64,000 nt of DNA from Lachnospiraceae bacterium. GTDB taxonomy: Bacteria > Bacillota > Clostridia > Lachnospirales > Lachnospiraceae. The position numbers and the translations under genes are program-made. Location: contig SVEG01000009.1 in assembly GCA_015057505.1 (NCBI GenBank), positions 86,891 to 150,890 of the forward strand, read 5' to 3'. Positions 42,021-52,322 of this stretch are shown here, in pieces; the stretch's first letter is position 1; each line of letters begins with the position of its first letter. The notes under the pieces were generated by a model that was not told the origin of the DNA, searched no databases, and was given only the letters and a program-made list of their open reading frames with translations.

Positions 42021-43352
42021 TTATTTCTCCGGGTTTACAAATCTCGTAGTATTCGGCAACCATCTTAAATCTACGGTTCCGATAGGGCCATTTCTCTGCT
42101 TAGCTATAATAAGCTCAGCCTTACCCTTGTTGTCCTCTGAATCCTTGTTATAATATTCATCTCTGTAAAGGAACATAATAACATCGGCATCCTGCTCGAT
42201 TGAACCCGACTCTCTAAGGTCTGACATAATCGGTCTGTGATCGGGTCTTGTCTCACAAGCACGATTAACCTGCGAAAGCGCAATAACCGGCACTGAAAGC
42301 TCTCTTGCAAGACCTTTAAGCGAACGCGAAATCTCTGAAATTTCCTGCTGTCTGCTGTCCGTCTTCCCGTTACCTGACATAAGCTGCAGGTAGTCGATAA
42401 TTACAAGTTTAAGATCATGTTCCATCTTGTATTTACGACACTTGGAACGAAGCTCTCCGATTGTAATACCCGGAGTATCGTCAATTATTAACCCCGACCG
42501 TCCTATGTCGGTCGCACTCTCAATAAGTTTTTCCCAGTCTCCGTCCTGCAAGTCACCGCTTCTTATGGACTGTGCATCTACACGCGCCTCCATGGAAAGC
42601 ATACGATTAACAAGCTGCTCCTTTGACATTTCCAAACTGAAAATCGCAGTAGGTACTTTATTACGTACCGCAATGTAATCTGCCAGGTTAAGTACAAGTG
42701 CCGTTTTACCCATGGAAGGTCTTGCACCTATAAGGATAAAATCCGAAGGTTGCAAACCCGATGTCTTATAATCTAAATCATAGTAACCGGTCGCAATTCC
42801 CGTTACATTACCTTTGGTCTTGGATGCCTGCTCAATCTTATCAAGAGCATTAAGAACTATCTGCTGTATTGACACAAATTCGCTGACATTACGCTTCTGT
42901 GTAATCTCAAAAATCTTCTTCTCGGTAAGCTCCATAATGTCCTCAAGCTTCTCTTTACCGACATAACAGGAATTCTGTATCTCCTCAGTTGTCTTAATCA
43001 TCTGTCTGAGTACCGACTTGTCCCCGACAATCTCCGCATATTGTCTTGCATTAACGGAGGTTGGTACTGAATTAAACATGTCCCTGATAACTTCAATACT
43101 GTATAATTCAGGCGGTGCACCCTTTTCCTTCAAACGATTCTGTAACGTGACAAAATCAATTGCTTTTCCCTCATTGTATAGTTCGACAATGGCCTCAAAG
43201 AACATAGCATGCTGCTTAGTATAAAAATCATCTGCCGTCAATACTTCCGTTGCCGACAAAATAGCATCTTTATCCATGAGCATGGAGCCGATAACGGATT
43301 GCTCCGCCTCTACGCTATGGGGTAATATTCTCTTAACAAGAGCCTCCTCCAT
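42021..43352 (-). CDS. dnaB: Replicative DNA helicase DnaB
   Basis: 443 residues. The N-terminal DnaB domain (PHSVEAEQSVIGSMLMDKDA) interacts with primase. The RecA-like domain has Walker A IGARPSMGKTALVL, Walker B LVIIDYLQLM and the arginine-finger region MSDLRESGSIEQDADVI. It unwinds DNA as a hexameric ring at the fork. It lies downstream of rplI and gdpP on the same strand, a gene order frequent in Firmicutes. The start follows TTGGAGGC. Confidence 0.97.
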   Translation of the reverse strand: MEEALVKRILPHSVEAEQSVIGSMLMDKDAILSATEVLTADDFYTKQHAMFFEAIVELYNEGKAIDFVTLQNRLKEKGAPPELYSIEVIRDMFNSVPTSVNARQYAEIVGDKSVLRQMIKTTEEIQNSCYVGKEKLEDIMELTEKKIFEITQKRNVSEFVSIQQIVLNALDKIEQASKTKGNVTGIATGYYDLDYKTSGLQPSDFILIGARPSMGKTALVLNLADYIAVRNKVPTAIFSLEMSKEQLVNRMLSMEARVDAQSIRSGDLQDGDWEKLIESATDIGRSGLIIDDTPGITIGELRSKCRKYKMEHDLKLVIIDYLQLMSGNGKTDSRQQEISEISRSLKGLARELSVPVIALSQVNRACETRPDHRPIMSDLRESGSIEQDADVIMFLYRDEYYNKDSEDNKGKAELIIAKQRNGPIGTVDLRWLPNTTRFVNPEK

Positions 43353-43433
43353 GTATATGCCTCCAATTCTGCATAATAATCACTTGTACTTCTATAACAG
43401 ACCTTCCGGTCTGCCATTCTATTACATATCCTT

Positions 43434-43877
43434 TTACTGTTCTGACACCTTTACCGTAAGCTTCGCTGTTACATCCTTATGAAGCTTAACCTGTATAATA
43501 TGTGTGCCTAGACTTCTTATAGGCTCATCAAGCATCATTTTCTTCTTATCAAGTTTAAGTCCTGCCTTCTCTGCCGCTGCCGCAATTTCTTTAGTTGAAA
43601 CGGAACCAAAGGTTTTACCACCCTCACCTGACTTAATAGTTACATTAACAACTGCTGCTTCAACTTGCTTGGCAAATGCCTGTGCCTGCTCAAGTTGCTC
43701 CTTTTTAATCTTCTCTTCATTGGCCTTCTGCAACTTCAAATCATTCATATTCTTGCCGTTAGCTTCAACACCGAGCTTCTTGGGCAAAATAAAGTTACGT
43801 GCGTAACCGTCATTTACATTAACTATCTGACCCTTCTTACCAAGAGCCTTAACATCCTCTAACAAAATAATCTGCAT
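43434..43877 (-). CDS. rplI: 50S ribosomal protein L9
   Basis: 147 residues, the standard length. The N-terminal rRNA-binding domain starts [20 protein letters not shown] and carries [18 protein letters not shown], the L9 signature. A long central helix links to the C-terminal domain ([20 protein letters not shown]). It lies 2 bp after gdpP and 81 bp before dnaB. Confidence 0.97.
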   Translation of the reverse strand: MQIILLEDVKALGKKGQIVNVNDGYARNFILPKKLGVEANGKNMNDLKLQKANEEKIKKEQLEQAQAFAKQVEAAVVNVTIKSGEGGKTFGSVSTKEIAAAAEKAGLKLDKKKMMLDEPIRSLGTHIIQVKLHKDVTAKLTVKVSEQ

Positions 43878-43879
43878 TT

Positions 43880-45925
43880 TTAAATATCTCCTTCCTCGAG
43901 CATACGCTTAACAATTCCCTTAAGCAGGTCTTTTCCTTCTTCTATAGTCACTCCCGTAAGCTGCGCTCCTGCAATACTCATATGTCCACCGCCGCCGAGC
44001 TGTTCCATTATAATCTGCACATTAACTTCATCAATAGAACGTGCACTTATATAAACTGTATTATTAAACATTGTAAGTACAAACGAAGCCTTCACTCCGT
44101 TAATGTTAAGAAGCTCATTGGCTGCTTGTGCAGCAACTACCGTAGGACTTTCAAGTTTCTCACTGTTACATTCCGAAATAACAAAATGCTCACTGAAAAC
44201 TTCTGCATTCTGAACAATCTCTGCCCTTGCTTTATACTCATTAACATCATCTCTGAACATCTTGCGGACACGACTTACATCTGCACCGTTTCTTCTTAAG
44301 AAAGCAGCCGCCTCAAAAGTTCTTACACCTGTCTTATCCACAAAATTATTCGTATCAATAACTATACCTGCATACATTGCATCTGCCTCTGCAGGACGCA
44401 TCTTAATATTATCCCCGATATACTGCAAAATCTCTGCAACCATCTCACTTGCAGAAGAAGCATACGGTTCAATATAAGAAAGCACCGCATTCTCTATAAT
44501 CTCACTACTCTGTCTGTGATGGTCAAGCACAACAATGCTCTGTGAAAGCTTAAGAAGTTCAGGACACTCCGTATAGCTTGGACGGTTAACATCCACGACA
44601 ACAACAACCGTCGCATCATCCACTGTATTAACGGCCTCATTAACATTCAAAAACATATCCGCATCATATTCCGGATTATTGATAAAACCTTCTATCATCG
44701 GTCTTACAGATGTCGTTATCTCATTAACAACGATATGGCTCCTCTTGCCCATGGACTTGGCCGCACGGTAAATACCTATTGCAGAACCGAAGGAATCGGC
44801 ATCACCAATTTTGTGGCCCATGATAATAACCTTATCATTATTTTCAAAAAGCTCTCTGAGTGCATGTGCCTTTACTCTTGCCTTTACTCGGGTATTCTTC
44901 TCTACCTGCTTAGACTTGCCGCCAAAATAGCGGATATTCTCGCCTTCTTTGATAACAGCCTGATCACCGCCTCGCCCAAGTGCAAGATCAATCGCAACTC
45001 GTGCATGCTCACAAGCCGTCAGATATTTATCCTTATCAATACCGATACCTATACTTAAAGTTACTGCTATCTCATTACCGATATTAACGGTCTTAACCTC
45101 GTCAAGAATAGAGAACTTATCCTCTTTAAGCATATCCAGATACTTTCTCTTCATAACAATAAGATACTTATCCTTTTCTAGCTTACGGCTGATTCCGTCC
45201 ATACCTGAAATATACTTATTAATCTTTCTGTCGATAAGTGCCTCTAAAAGCGAGCGGCGTACACTCTCAACACTCTCCAAAGCCTCATCATAATTATCAA
45301 TATAAATAAGCCCCGCGACCATCTGCTGTTCATAGTTTTCCTTCTTGTACCAGTTAATGGTTGTCTCATCAAAAAGGTATACCGCATACAGATACGATTC
45401 ATGTTCCACCGTACCGATAAGATTCTCTATTCCCTCAAGGTGCTCTATATTAATCTTTTCAAAAACTACACGGTAATCCTTATCCGCATAACATGCTTCT
45501 ATCTCTGTTCTATTTTCTTCAACCTGAAAAGCTTCCTTCTTAATCTCCGGCAAATAAGTCATAATATTCTTATCCGAAATAACGCTCATATTAAATAAAT
45601 CGCGCATCCTGTCATTCATCCAAAGCATATTGCCCTGTCCGTCAAGAAGTGCATACGGAAGTTCAAATTCATTAATAAGCTTGCGTTGTACATCATCATA
45701 GTCCATCGCAAAATTCACGATACTTCTGAGTACCTTCTTACGCAATCCGCAAAACAAAATTATAGCGATAACGATATATACAACAAAAACGCCCGTCATT
45801 ATATACCCTGCCATCTCATTGAAAAAATACATAGAAACAACTGCCGGAAGCAATAATAAACACATATATAACGGCCACATCATATAAAGCTTAAGTCTGC
45901 CTTTTAAAGATATTTTCTTTTTCAT
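43880..45925 (-). CDS. gdpP: GdpP-type cyclic-di-AMP phosphodiesterase (PAS, degenerate GGDEF, DHH/DHHA1)
   Basis: 681 residues: two membrane helices at the N-terminus, a PAS-like domain (about 85-165), a degenerate GGDEF domain (about 170-310, no GGDEF motif), then the catalytic DHH region ([20 protein letters not shown], then [16 protein letters not shown] and VVLDHHRQS) and DHHA1 with [12 protein letters not shown]. GdpP proteins degrade c-di-AMP to pApA and so tune osmotic balance and wall stress. The ATG at 45925 follows AAGGAGG; the earlier ATG at 45952 lacks a site. It leads the gdpP-rplI-dnaB operon. Confidence 0.93.
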   Translation of the reverse strand: MKKKISLKGRLKLYMMWPLYMCLLLLPAVVSMYFFNEMAGYIMTGVFVVYIVIAIILFCGLRKKVLRSIVNFAMDYDDVQRKLINEFELPYALLDGQGNMLWMNDRMRDLFNMSVISDKNIMTYLPEIKKEAFQVEENRTEIEACYADKDYRVVFEKINIEHLEGIENLIGTVEHESYLYAVYLFDETTINWYKKENYEQQMVAGLIYIDNYDEALESVESVRRSLLEALIDRKINKYISGMDGISRKLEKDKYLIVMKRKYLDMLKEDKFSILDEVKTVNIGNEIAVTLSIGIGIDKDKYLTACEHARVAIDLALGRGGDQAVIKEGENIRYFGGKSKQVEKNTRVKARVKAHALRELFENNDKVIIMGHKIGDADSFGSAIGIYRAAKSMGKRSHIVVNEITTSVRPMIEGFINNPEYDADMFLNVNEAVNTVDDATVVVVVDVNRPSYTECPELLKLSQSIVVLDHHRQSSEIIENAVLSYIEPYASSASEMVAEILQYIGDNIKMRPAEADAMYAGIVIDTNNFVDKTGVRTFEAAAFLRRNGADVSRVRKMFRDDVNEYKARAEIVQNAEVFSEHFVISECNSEKLESPTVVAAQAANELLNINGVKASFVLTMFNNTVYISARSIDEVNVQIIMEQLGGGGHMSIAGAQLTGVTIEEGKDLLKGIVKRMLEEGDI

Positions 45926-46017
45926 AATTACCTCCTTCGGAGTTATAGCCATTATAAGTATACCATTTTATCCTTGTAAAGAAAAGGTTTTTTTACAAGG
46001 AACTTTTACTCCGAAAA

Positions 46018-46047
46018 AAGACGGCATGCATTGTTGCTGCCGTCTTT
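46018..46047. terminator. Terminator between the foldase lipoprotein and gdpP
   Basis: A 10-bp stem 46018-46027 with 46038-46047 (AAAGACGGCA/TGCCGTCTTT) lies just after the lipoprotein stop. A second weaker hairpin (CCTTGTAAA/TTACAAGG) occupies 45972-46000. Confidence 0.82.
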
Positions 46048-46059
46048 ATAATAACTCAC

Positions 46060-47121
46060 TTATTCTGTTGTTGTTTCAGTAATAATCTTTGCATTTTCCA
46101 TAAGAAATTCCAAAACTTTGTCAAATAAACTATCCTGACGTAATGTCTCTTCCGTATAACCCGACTGCTTATAGAAATCCTCTGCCGACTCAACACCCAT
46201 ATCAGAAATATAGGCTGCCAACTTTTCTTCAAACTCCGCATCAGAAAGTACAATATTCTCTTTTTCTGCAATGACTGTCATAACCATTACTGACTTTGTA
46301 CTATCGTAGCTTGCCTGCTTAATCTCTTCATCAAGCTTCTCCTGCGTAGTCCCCATAACTGAGAGCATATCCTCTTTAGTCATTGTAACACCATAGTAAT
46401 AGGAATACATTTGTATATAATAATCAATCATAGACTGGTAGTATTCTTCTGCCTCTGTTGTATGCTTCTCTAAAAGAGCCTTCGGATACTTCTTAACTTC
46501 GCATCCTTCTAAAACTTTCTGATACAATTCTGAATACTGTGTTGACTTTGCCTCTTCTTCCTTATATGAAGCAAGTTCTGCACGGATTGATTCTTTATAT
46601 TCTTCAACCGTCTTTAACTCCGTATTCTCTGTTACAAACTCCTGAGTAAGCTCTGCTACACCTGCAGTATAATAAATCTCGTTAATTGTACACTCGAAGG
46701 TAACATCCTTGCCTGCAAGATCGCCCTCATAGTTTTCAGGGAACTTGAGGTCAAGAGATACATTATCTCCTACCTTAGCGCCTATTAATCCATCCTCGAA
46801 ACCATCAATAAATGTACCTGAACCAATTGAAAGATCATATCCTTTACCGTCTGTTGAACCCCCATCAAATGTCTTACCGTCAACATATCCTGTAAAATCA
46901 AGATTGATATAGTCTCCGTCACGTACATCAACACGGAATAAGAAATCAAGTTCTTCCTGGAGTTCTTCATCAGAAACACTTGTATCAATGGCTTTAATCT
47001 CTATGCCCTTGTACTCTCCAAGTGTAATACACTTACTGTAATCGTTTGAACCGCCGCAACCAATCACTCCCATAGCCATAACAGCAACAGTAGCAACAAT
47101 TGCCAATAATCTCTTTTTCAT
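46060..47121 (-). CDS. Trigger-factor-like FKBP peptidyl-prolyl isomerase lipoprotein
   Basis: 353 residues. A lipoprotein signal ends in the lipobox MGVIGC (Cys at about 22). An FKBP domain (about 85-165; DYINLDFTGYVDGKTFDGGS and GTFIDGFEDGLIGAKVGDNV) and a trigger-factor C-terminal chaperone region (ELTQEFVTENTELKTVEEYK onwards) follow. The ribosome-binding N-domain of trigger factor is missing and replaced by the lipid anchor, so it is probably a surface foldase assisting secreted proteins, analogous in role to PrsA. AGGAAGGG precedes the ATG. The 5' leader is unusually structured. Confidence 0.88.
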   Translation of the reverse strand: MKKRLLAIVATVAVMAMGVIGCGGSNDYSKCITLGEYKGIEIKAIDTSVSDEELQEELDFLFRVDVRDGDYINLDFTGYVDGKTFDGGSTDGKGYDLSIGSGTFIDGFEDGLIGAKVGDNVSLDLKFPENYEGDLAGKDVTFECTINEIYYTAGVAELTQEFVTENTELKTVEEYKESIRAELASYKEEEAKSTQYSELYQKVLEGCEVKKYPKALLEKHTTEAEEYYQSMIDYYIQMYSYYYGVTMTKEDMLSVMGTTQEKLDEEIKQASYDSTKSVMVMTVIAEKENIVLSDAEFEEKLAAYISDMGVESAEDFYKQSGYTEETLRQDSLFDKVLEFLMENAKIITETTTE

Positions 47122-47176
47122 AAATTTACCCTTCCTAACCTTTTAATAACCGGACATTATCCGATACATTATACTC

Positions 47177-47287
47177 GCAAACCCCGCACTTTCGTGCTTC
47201 CTTGTCTGCTACGCAGACGGTTTGCTCGTTAAAAGTGCAATAAAAACAAATGTCGCTTCGCGCCGCTTGTTTTTATTTTGCACCTTT
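47177..47287 (-). promoter_or_regulatory. Structured 5' leader of the foldase lipoprotein gene
   Basis: On the minus strand a long hairpin (about 47231-47287, GTGCAA...TTGCAC arms) comes first, then a compact three-way junction. Its P1 is GCAAACC/GGTTTGC (47219-47225 with 47177-47183), and it encloses GTCTGC-GTA-GCAGAC (47204-47218) and GCAC-GAAA-GTGC (47186-47197), the latter with a GNRA-type tetraloop. A TATAAT-like -10 lies at 47291-47296 just upstream. I do not recognise a known riboswitch class. Confidence 0.6.
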
Positions 47288-47358
47288 CACATTATATCAT
47301 ATCTTTTTTTTAAATAAAAGCTTTTCCGCATATTTCACAGAATTTTTAAACTTTTAAC

Positions 47359-48021
47359 CTATGACAACGCATAAACCTTAAGATTTTGGTACTCTCCGAT
47401 AAACGGCGCAAGCTGTCTGAAGCCTATCTTTCCTCCTTCAAGACGCGGGCCGTAAGTTACACCGTCATCCACATATGTAAGTATCTCCAAATCGTTTATA
47501 AAAAATTTAACCGTATCGCCCAACTTCTCAACTGTCATATGATACGGAGGCTTTGCATCTCCTACATCGGGAATAGGGTCACCACCTTGTGCCGCCATAT
47601 AAAAACCGTAGCTTTTTCTTAAGTTACAAGTATGGAATGCCTTCTCGTCTTCTTCCTTACGGCGGAAATATGAGATATGGAACGCATTGATGTCACCATG
47701 ATGATATAGCGGATACTCTCCTGTTCTCGGCTGAAGTGTCGGATCAAATAAATCTTCACCGTTACGCCCCTTAGCCGCAAAGAACATAATGCAGAGTCCC
47801 GGCTGCCTTATCGGCCAGAAATCCCATTCTATACAGATATCCGACGGGAACTCTTCCTTGCACCAAAGCACGTAGTTAGCCTTCTGCCCAAGTGCTCCAT
47901 CGAGTTTATTCTCAAGTCGAAGTCTCCCCTGCGGAAATGACATCGCCGCAGAACCTTCAAGTATAAAATCATTTAAATTTTCCTCGCATGTAAGCGGATT
48001 ATCATAAATTAACTGTTTCAT
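47359..48021 (-). CDS. DUF1961 (YesU-like) protein
   Basis: 220 residues, a concanavalin-type beta-sandwich family. Typical segments are NYVLWCKEEFPSDICIEWDF and GLCIMFFAAKGRNGEDLFDP, followed by HGDINAFHISYFRRK. The Bacillus homologue YesU lies in the rhamnogalacturonan-use cluster, but its biochemical role is not established to my knowledge. It is cytoplasmic. The ATG at 48021 overlaps the stop of the YetA-like gene as ATGA, implying translational coupling and joint function on RG fragments. Confidence 0.85.
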   Translation of the reverse strand: MKQLIYDNPLTCEENLNDFILEGSAAMSFPQGRLRLENKLDGALGQKANYVLWCKEEFPSDICIEWDFWPIRQPGLCIMFFAAKGRNGEDLFDPTLQPRTGEYPLYHHGDINAFHISYFRRKEEDEKAFHTCNLRKSYGFYMAAQGGDPIPDVGDAKPPYHMTVEKLGDTVKFFINDLEILTYVDDGVTYGPRLEGGKIGFRQLAPFIGEYQNLKVYALS

Positions 48022-50639
48022 TTTACCCAATCCTCCCATTTGCAATCTTCTATTTTCTCCGGCAGATATTCCTCTGTCAGACCAAGCGCCACAATAGTGT
48101 TAAGACACCACTGTGCCGTAAAATTGGTTGAAATCCAAAACATCTCATTAAGCTCTTTATTGTTAAAATAATTATCTACTTTTTTAGCTTCGAAGGAATC
48201 TTTCTTGTCCTTGCCTGCAAGCGAATGTACAAGTATCTGCCACACCTTATACCCAAGGTCTGCATCCTTCCTTCTTGCTGCCGAATAAGCCACCATACTT
48301 GCCGCCATATACGGATAAGCCCAGCCACCGCGGTTAACACCGTTACCTGTAAGACGCATCTTTTCTTCCTGCGGTAATATGTAAAACGCACCATAATCCG
48401 CCATCATATCTTTGAACTCTTCGTCCTCCAGCATCTCGGCAAGTTCAAACCATGTCTGAGGTCCGCCCATACAAAGTGCAAGATGAGAGCCGTTCGTATT
48501 CTCGCCTATATAACCGAGATGTCCCGTAGCCGGATCGTATTCGTAATTAACTCCCGAATACAATTTGAATGGTGTTTTCTTGATGTCATTAAGTCCAGTA
48601 ATAATCTTGTCACGGTACTTGGTAGCACCATTACGTTCCCATGCCGTCATCCAGTTAGAGGTAAAAGTTGACCAATCAGGACCGCTTCTTGCATGAGTCG
48701 GCATCTTCATTGACTCTTTATCGTAGAAAAATCTAAGCGGATCAACATTAATTAGAGAAAAATCTGCGTCCTTCGTGTCATCAAGCACATCACCCGTTCT
48801 GTAATCTCCTCCCGTCAGATAGTAATATGCCCTGTGGTGCCCTGCCATACCAATACGCGCTTCCTTACAGGAATCGCCCCAGTGGAGTACATTATGTCGT
48901 GAACCGATTCCCTTGTACTCGCCAATATGATATGTATCTACATCACCCGTATGTCGACTCATCGCCTCTGCCATCGTAAAAATATCTTCCCTGCCGGTAC
49001 GAAGGAACGCATACCAAAGCCATAAGGTCGGTACAAGCTCCGTGTTTTGCCATGCAAATCCACCCATATCGTATCTCCAGCAATGACGACCTGCATCATA
49101 GGTATGCATAAAATCACCGTAATTGTAAAGACCGTACCAGTTACGCTGCTCTACTTCATTTTTATAAAAATCAATTGCTGCATCAAGTTGTTCTTCAAGC
49201 CATGTCCTAAGCGGTGTATCCTTTTTCACAAGCGCCCATTCTCCAAAGGCTTTTACCTCGTGGTAGTATTCAGGAGCCGCAAGAAGCTGTGCCGGCTTTT
49301 GAACCTGCATAAAGCACTCATCAAGTACTTCATCGGACACGCATTTTTCTGCCGCATCAAACAAAAACAGACTCAAATCGTTGGTGCTTGCAATTCCGTA
49401 AGGTGTGCTTCTTACCTCGTCAAAGCCTTCATAATAGCATTGTGAATGACCTATATCATCATAATGACGGTAATCAAGCGCCTCTGCCTCCGGGGACCAG
49501 AACCACATCGTAAGCTTGGCAGCATCGCAATTTATATCATCTGCCCACAATGAAGACGGATACTTCTGCCAGAAATCCTTACATGCGACTGCAACACCAC
49601 CGTTCTCGCTATCAAGATACATAACACCCTTGGCTCTTCCTCCAAAGTTAGCATCTATATAACTTACGCCACTCTTTTGTACCTTTTTCTTAACTTTGAA
49701 GAATCTTGAGCTACTCTGATACAGATGATAGCTTCCCCACACAGGAATATCATGAATTGCTCCAAACAAAAGCTCGTTCTCTTCCTTATCAATCTTAAGC
49801 ATCTCGCCCCTTATCTGCGTCCTGTAAATCTCAGGATTAACTCTCGGTCTCCAGAAGGTAAGCATCTGCATTGCTTCCTGCATGTAACCGAAATCTCCCG
49901 CAAGCTTTACATGACGGTTGTAGGACGGTCCTGCCATAGCACATGAAAACTGCATTCCGACACCCTTTAAAAAGTATTTATGAGTATCTCTTATATCGCA
50001 TATAAAGGTATGCTGAACCTTTATCTCTGCAGTATCTGCATATACCGTAAAATACACGATAAACGGATAAACTTCCCTATTACTATCCTTATTAACATGT
50101 ACGCCTTCTACTTTAACGGTACACTTTAACGGTCCGAATTCTTCCACGGACACACTCTTAACTTCTCCGATATATGTAACTTCCTTACGGACAAGTGTAT
50201 TCTCTGTCTCTTCGCGTTCTTCAAGTATGCATATAAGTTTGGCTTCCGAAACTCTGTTGCTTCTATCTTTTACAACATTCCTTATAAGCTTATCACCGAA
50301 CTTAGGAAATTCGAGTGATATACACTTAGTCTGTACTCTGATACATTCAGCATCCTCAGCTGCCATAAGTGCTCCGGGCATATCCTGCGGATTATCCTTT
50401 TTAACTTCAAGCAAAAGTTCCTCTCCGATGTCCTCTACTTTCGCTGTATGTGAACTCCACTTTACACTGCCGTCCTGCCAGTATGCACACACCTTACTCT
50501 GTGAGCGCACTTCCTTTCCGCCCGACAACACAAAAAATCCATCCTGCAAGGAAACTTCACCCTTCTTCCAAGGTGTACCCCATGTAACATACCCCTTACC
50601 CGAACGATTCTCCATCCAATGAAATTTAACTGTATCCAT
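48018..50639 (-). CDS. PcRGLX/YetA-like exo-rhamnogalacturonan lyase candidate (PL26-like)
   Basis: 873 residues, close to the length of Bacillus YetA and the PL26 exo-RG lyase PcRGLX. It has an N-terminal beta-barrel region (GYVTWGTPWKKGEVSLQDGF), a central beta-rich part and a C-terminal alpha/alpha barrel-like part (YRYDMGGFAWQNTELVPTLW in outline; SRHTGDVDTYHIGEYKGIGS; HYDDIGHSQCYYEGFDE). There is no signal peptide, so it would act on imported RG-I. An exo-lyase would produce the unsaturated ends removed by GH105. The family assignment rests on remembered similarity; catalytic residues were not individually verified. Confidence 0.75.
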   Translation of the reverse strand: MDTVKFHWMENRSGKGYVTWGTPWKKGEVSLQDGFFVLSGGKEVRSQSKVCAYWQDGSVKWSSHTAKVEDIGEELLLEVKKDNPQDMPGALMAAEDAECIRVQTKCISLEFPKFGDKLIRNVVKDRSNRVSEAKLICILEEREETENTLVRKEVTYIGEVKSVSVEEFGPLKCTVKVEGVHVNKDSNREVYPFIVYFTVYADTAEIKVQHTFICDIRDTHKYFLKGVGMQFSCAMAGPSYNRHVKLAGDFGYMQEAMQMLTFWRPRVNPEIYRTQIRGEMLKIDKEENELLFGAIHDIPVWGSYHLYQSSSRFFKVKKKVQKSGVSYIDANFGGRAKGVMYLDSENGGVAVACKDFWQKYPSSLWADDINCDAAKLTMWFWSPEAEALDYRHYDDIGHSQCYYEGFDEVRSTPYGIASTNDLSLFLFDAAEKCVSDEVLDECFMQVQKPAQLLAAPEYYHEVKAFGEWALVKKDTPLRTWLEEQLDAAIDFYKNEVEQRNWYGLYNYGDFMHTYDAGRHCWRYDMGGFAWQNTELVPTLWLWYAFLRTGREDIFTMAEAMSRHTGDVDTYHIGEYKGIGSRHNVLHWGDSCKEARIGMAGHHRAYYYLTGGDYRTGDVLDDTKDADFSLINVDPLRFFYDKESMKMPTHARSGPDWSTFTSNWMTAWERNGATKYRDKIITGLNDIKKTPFKLYSGVNYEYDPATGHLGYIGENTNGSHLALCMGGPQTWFELAEMLEDEEFKDMMADYGAFYILPQEEKMRLTGNGVNRGGWAYPYMAASMVAYSAARRKDADLGYKVWQILVHSLAGKDKKDSFEAKKVDNYFNNKELNEMFWISTNFTAQWCLNTIVALGLTEEYLPEKIEDCKWEDWVK

Positions 50640-50689
50640 AACCCCGTCCTTCTCTATCCTTATTTACCTTCTCTTAAAAAGCTTAAAAA

Positions 50690-50713
50690 GCTGTCGCAAA
50701 ACATTGCGACAGC
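50690..50713 (-). terminator. Terminator of the comEB operon
   Basis: A perfect 10-bp stem GCTGTCGCAA/TTGCGACAGC (50690-50699 with 50704-50713) is followed on the minus strand by TTTTTAAGCTTTTT. It lies between comEB and the YetA-like gene. Confidence 0.88.
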
Positions 50714-50720
50714 CAATATT

Positions 50721-51206
50721 TTATAATTTGAAAAAGATATCTCTTCCTGTCTGTGTATATTTGTAATATCTTACACCTGCCGAATCAAGCATACGCTTTG
50801 AAGCAATAACCGACGGTGTGTCCGCATATTTGTCGCTGTCGTATACGATTGTCTTGATTCCCGACTGTATAATTGCCTTAGCACACTCATTACACGGAAA
50901 CAAAGACACATAAATCTTAGCACCCTCAAGGCTTCCTCCGCGATAATTGAGAATCGCATTAAGCTCGCTATGCGTTGTGTAAAGATACTTGTTATCAAGA
51001 GGTTCGCCCTCTCTTGCCCACGGAAAGTCATCATCTGAACAGCCTCTTGGGAAACCGTTATAACCCATGGACAAAATCTTGTTATCTTCACTTACAATAC
51101 ATGCTCCAACCTGTGTATTGGGATCCTTGGAACGCATACCCGACAATATTGCAACACCCATAAAATATTCATCCCATGATATATAATCTTTTCTTTTGTC
51201 GCTCAT
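50721..51206 (-). CDS. comEB: dCMP deaminase family protein (ComEB)
   Basis: 161 residues. The zinc motifs of cytidine/deoxycytidylate deaminases are present: THSELNAIL (His ligand and catalytic Glu) and SLFPCNECAKAIIQ (two Cys ligands). It converts dCMP to dUMP for thymidylate synthesis. It ends a pyrimidine and translation-related operon, 23 bp after upp. The GAGAAG site precedes the ATG. Confidence 0.93.
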   Translation of the reverse strand: MSDKRKDYISWDEYFMGVAILSGMRSKDPNTQVGACIVSEDNKILSMGYNGFPRGCSDDDFPWAREGEPLDNKYLYTTHSELNAILNYRGGSLEGAKIYVSLFPCNECAKAIIQSGIKTIVYDSDKYADTPSVIASKRMLDSAGVRYYKYTQTGRDIFFKL

Positions 51207-51229
51207 ATCTTCTCCTTATACAACCTGAA

Positions 51230-51859
51230 TTATTTGGTTCCGAAAATTCTGTCTCCGGCATCACCAAGCCCCGGAACGATATAACCGTGGTCATTGAGTT
51301 TCTCATCAAGTGCTCCTATAAAAATATCAACGTCGGGATGAGCTGTCTTCATCTTACTTACACCTTCAGGAGCCGCAATTATGCACATAAAATGAATCTT
51401 CTTTGCACCCTTGTCTTTAAGCATCTGAATAGCCGCAACCGAAGAACCGCCTGTCGCAAGCATCGGGTCAACAACAAACACTTCTCTCTCTGCAATATCT
51501 TCAGGCATCTTACAGTAATACTCAACCGGCTCAAGTGTTGCCGGGTCTCTGTATAATCCGATATGACCTACCTTAGCCGCTGGAATCATTGCAAGCATTC
51601 CGTCTACCATACCGAGTCCCGCACGCAAAATAGGAACGATAGCAAGCTTCTTACCCTTCAATTCTTTAACCGTAGTCTTACAAATCGGCGTCTCAACCTC
51701 AACGTCCATAAGTTGCAAATCTCTTGTGGCCTCATAGCACATAAGCATTGCAATCTCACTAATCATCTGACGAAAATCCTTAGAACCTGTCTCTGTTCTC
51801 CTGATAAAACCAATCTTGTGCTGAATCAACGGGTGATTCATAACCTCTACCTTTGCCAT
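51230..51859 (-). CDS. upp: Uracil phosphoribosyltransferase
   Basis: 209 residues, the usual length. The PRPP-binding motif [20 protein letters not shown] (about 126-145) and the C-terminal uracil loop [17 protein letters not shown] are intact. It salvages uracil to UMP. It lies 12 bp downstream of rpiB with GGAGGAG before the ATG. Confidence 0.97.
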   Translation of the reverse strand: MAKVEVMNHPLIQHKIGFIRRTETGSKDFRQMISEIAMLMCYEATRDLQLMDVEVETPICKTTVKELKGKKLAIVPILRAGLGMVDGMLAMIPAAKVGHIGLYRDPATLEPVEYYCKMPEDIAEREVFVVDPMLATGGSSVAAIQMLKDKGAKKIHFMCIIAAPEGVSKMKTAHPDVDIFIGALDEKLNDHGYIVPGLGDAGDRIFGTK

Positions 51860-51871
51860 CGCTATCTCCTC

Positions 51872-52300
51872 CTATTGTTCAATTAAATTAATTCTTCTGA
51901 GATGTCTCTCATCACCTGAAAACGGTGTGTCCAAAAATGTATCCACAATCTTAAGCGCAAGTCCGGGACCTACAACTCTTCCTCCGAGACACAAAATATT
52001 TGCATCATTGTGCTGTCTTGTGGCTTCTGCGCAAAAACAGTCCGTACATACTGCCGCACGGATACCCGGCATCTTGTTGGCCGCCATTGATATTCCGAGT
52101 CCTGTTCCGCACACAAGAATTCCCTGCTCGCACTCTCCGTCCGTTACTGCCTGTCCCACAAGCCTTGCATAAACCGGATAGTCACAGGATTCGTCCGTAT
52201 AACAGCCAAAATCCTTATAATCAAGACCTCTGTCCTCAAGATGTGCAATAATCTCCTGTTTAAGTGCATATCCGCCGTGGTCACAACCAATTGCTATCAT
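51872..52300 (-). CDS. rpiB: Ribose-5-phosphate isomerase B
   Basis: 142 residues. The RpiB start MIAIGCDHGGYALKQEI, the active-site Cys context GILVCGTGLGISMAANK and the segment RQHNDANILCLGGRVVG identify the LacAB/RpiB family. It interconverts ribose 5-phosphate and ribulose 5-phosphate in the pentose phosphate pathway. The first ATG follows AGGAGGAC. It sits between sua5 and upp in a tight operon. Confidence 0.95.
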   Translation of the reverse strand: MIAIGCDHGGYALKQEIIAHLEDRGLDYKDFGCYTDESCDYPVYARLVGQAVTDGECEQGILVCGTGLGISMAANKMPGIRAAVCTDCFCAEATRQHNDANILCLGGRVVGPGLALKIVDTFLDTPFSGDERHLRRINLIEQ

Positions 52301-52322
52301 AATGTCCTCCTAGTGTAACGAT

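Noticed and set aside
47177..47225. The GCAAACC-containing three-way junction as a cyclic-di-GMP-I riboswitch
   Set aside because: Only the GCAAACC string resembles that class; the conserved GGGACGCAAAGCC segment and the second receptor helix are absent.
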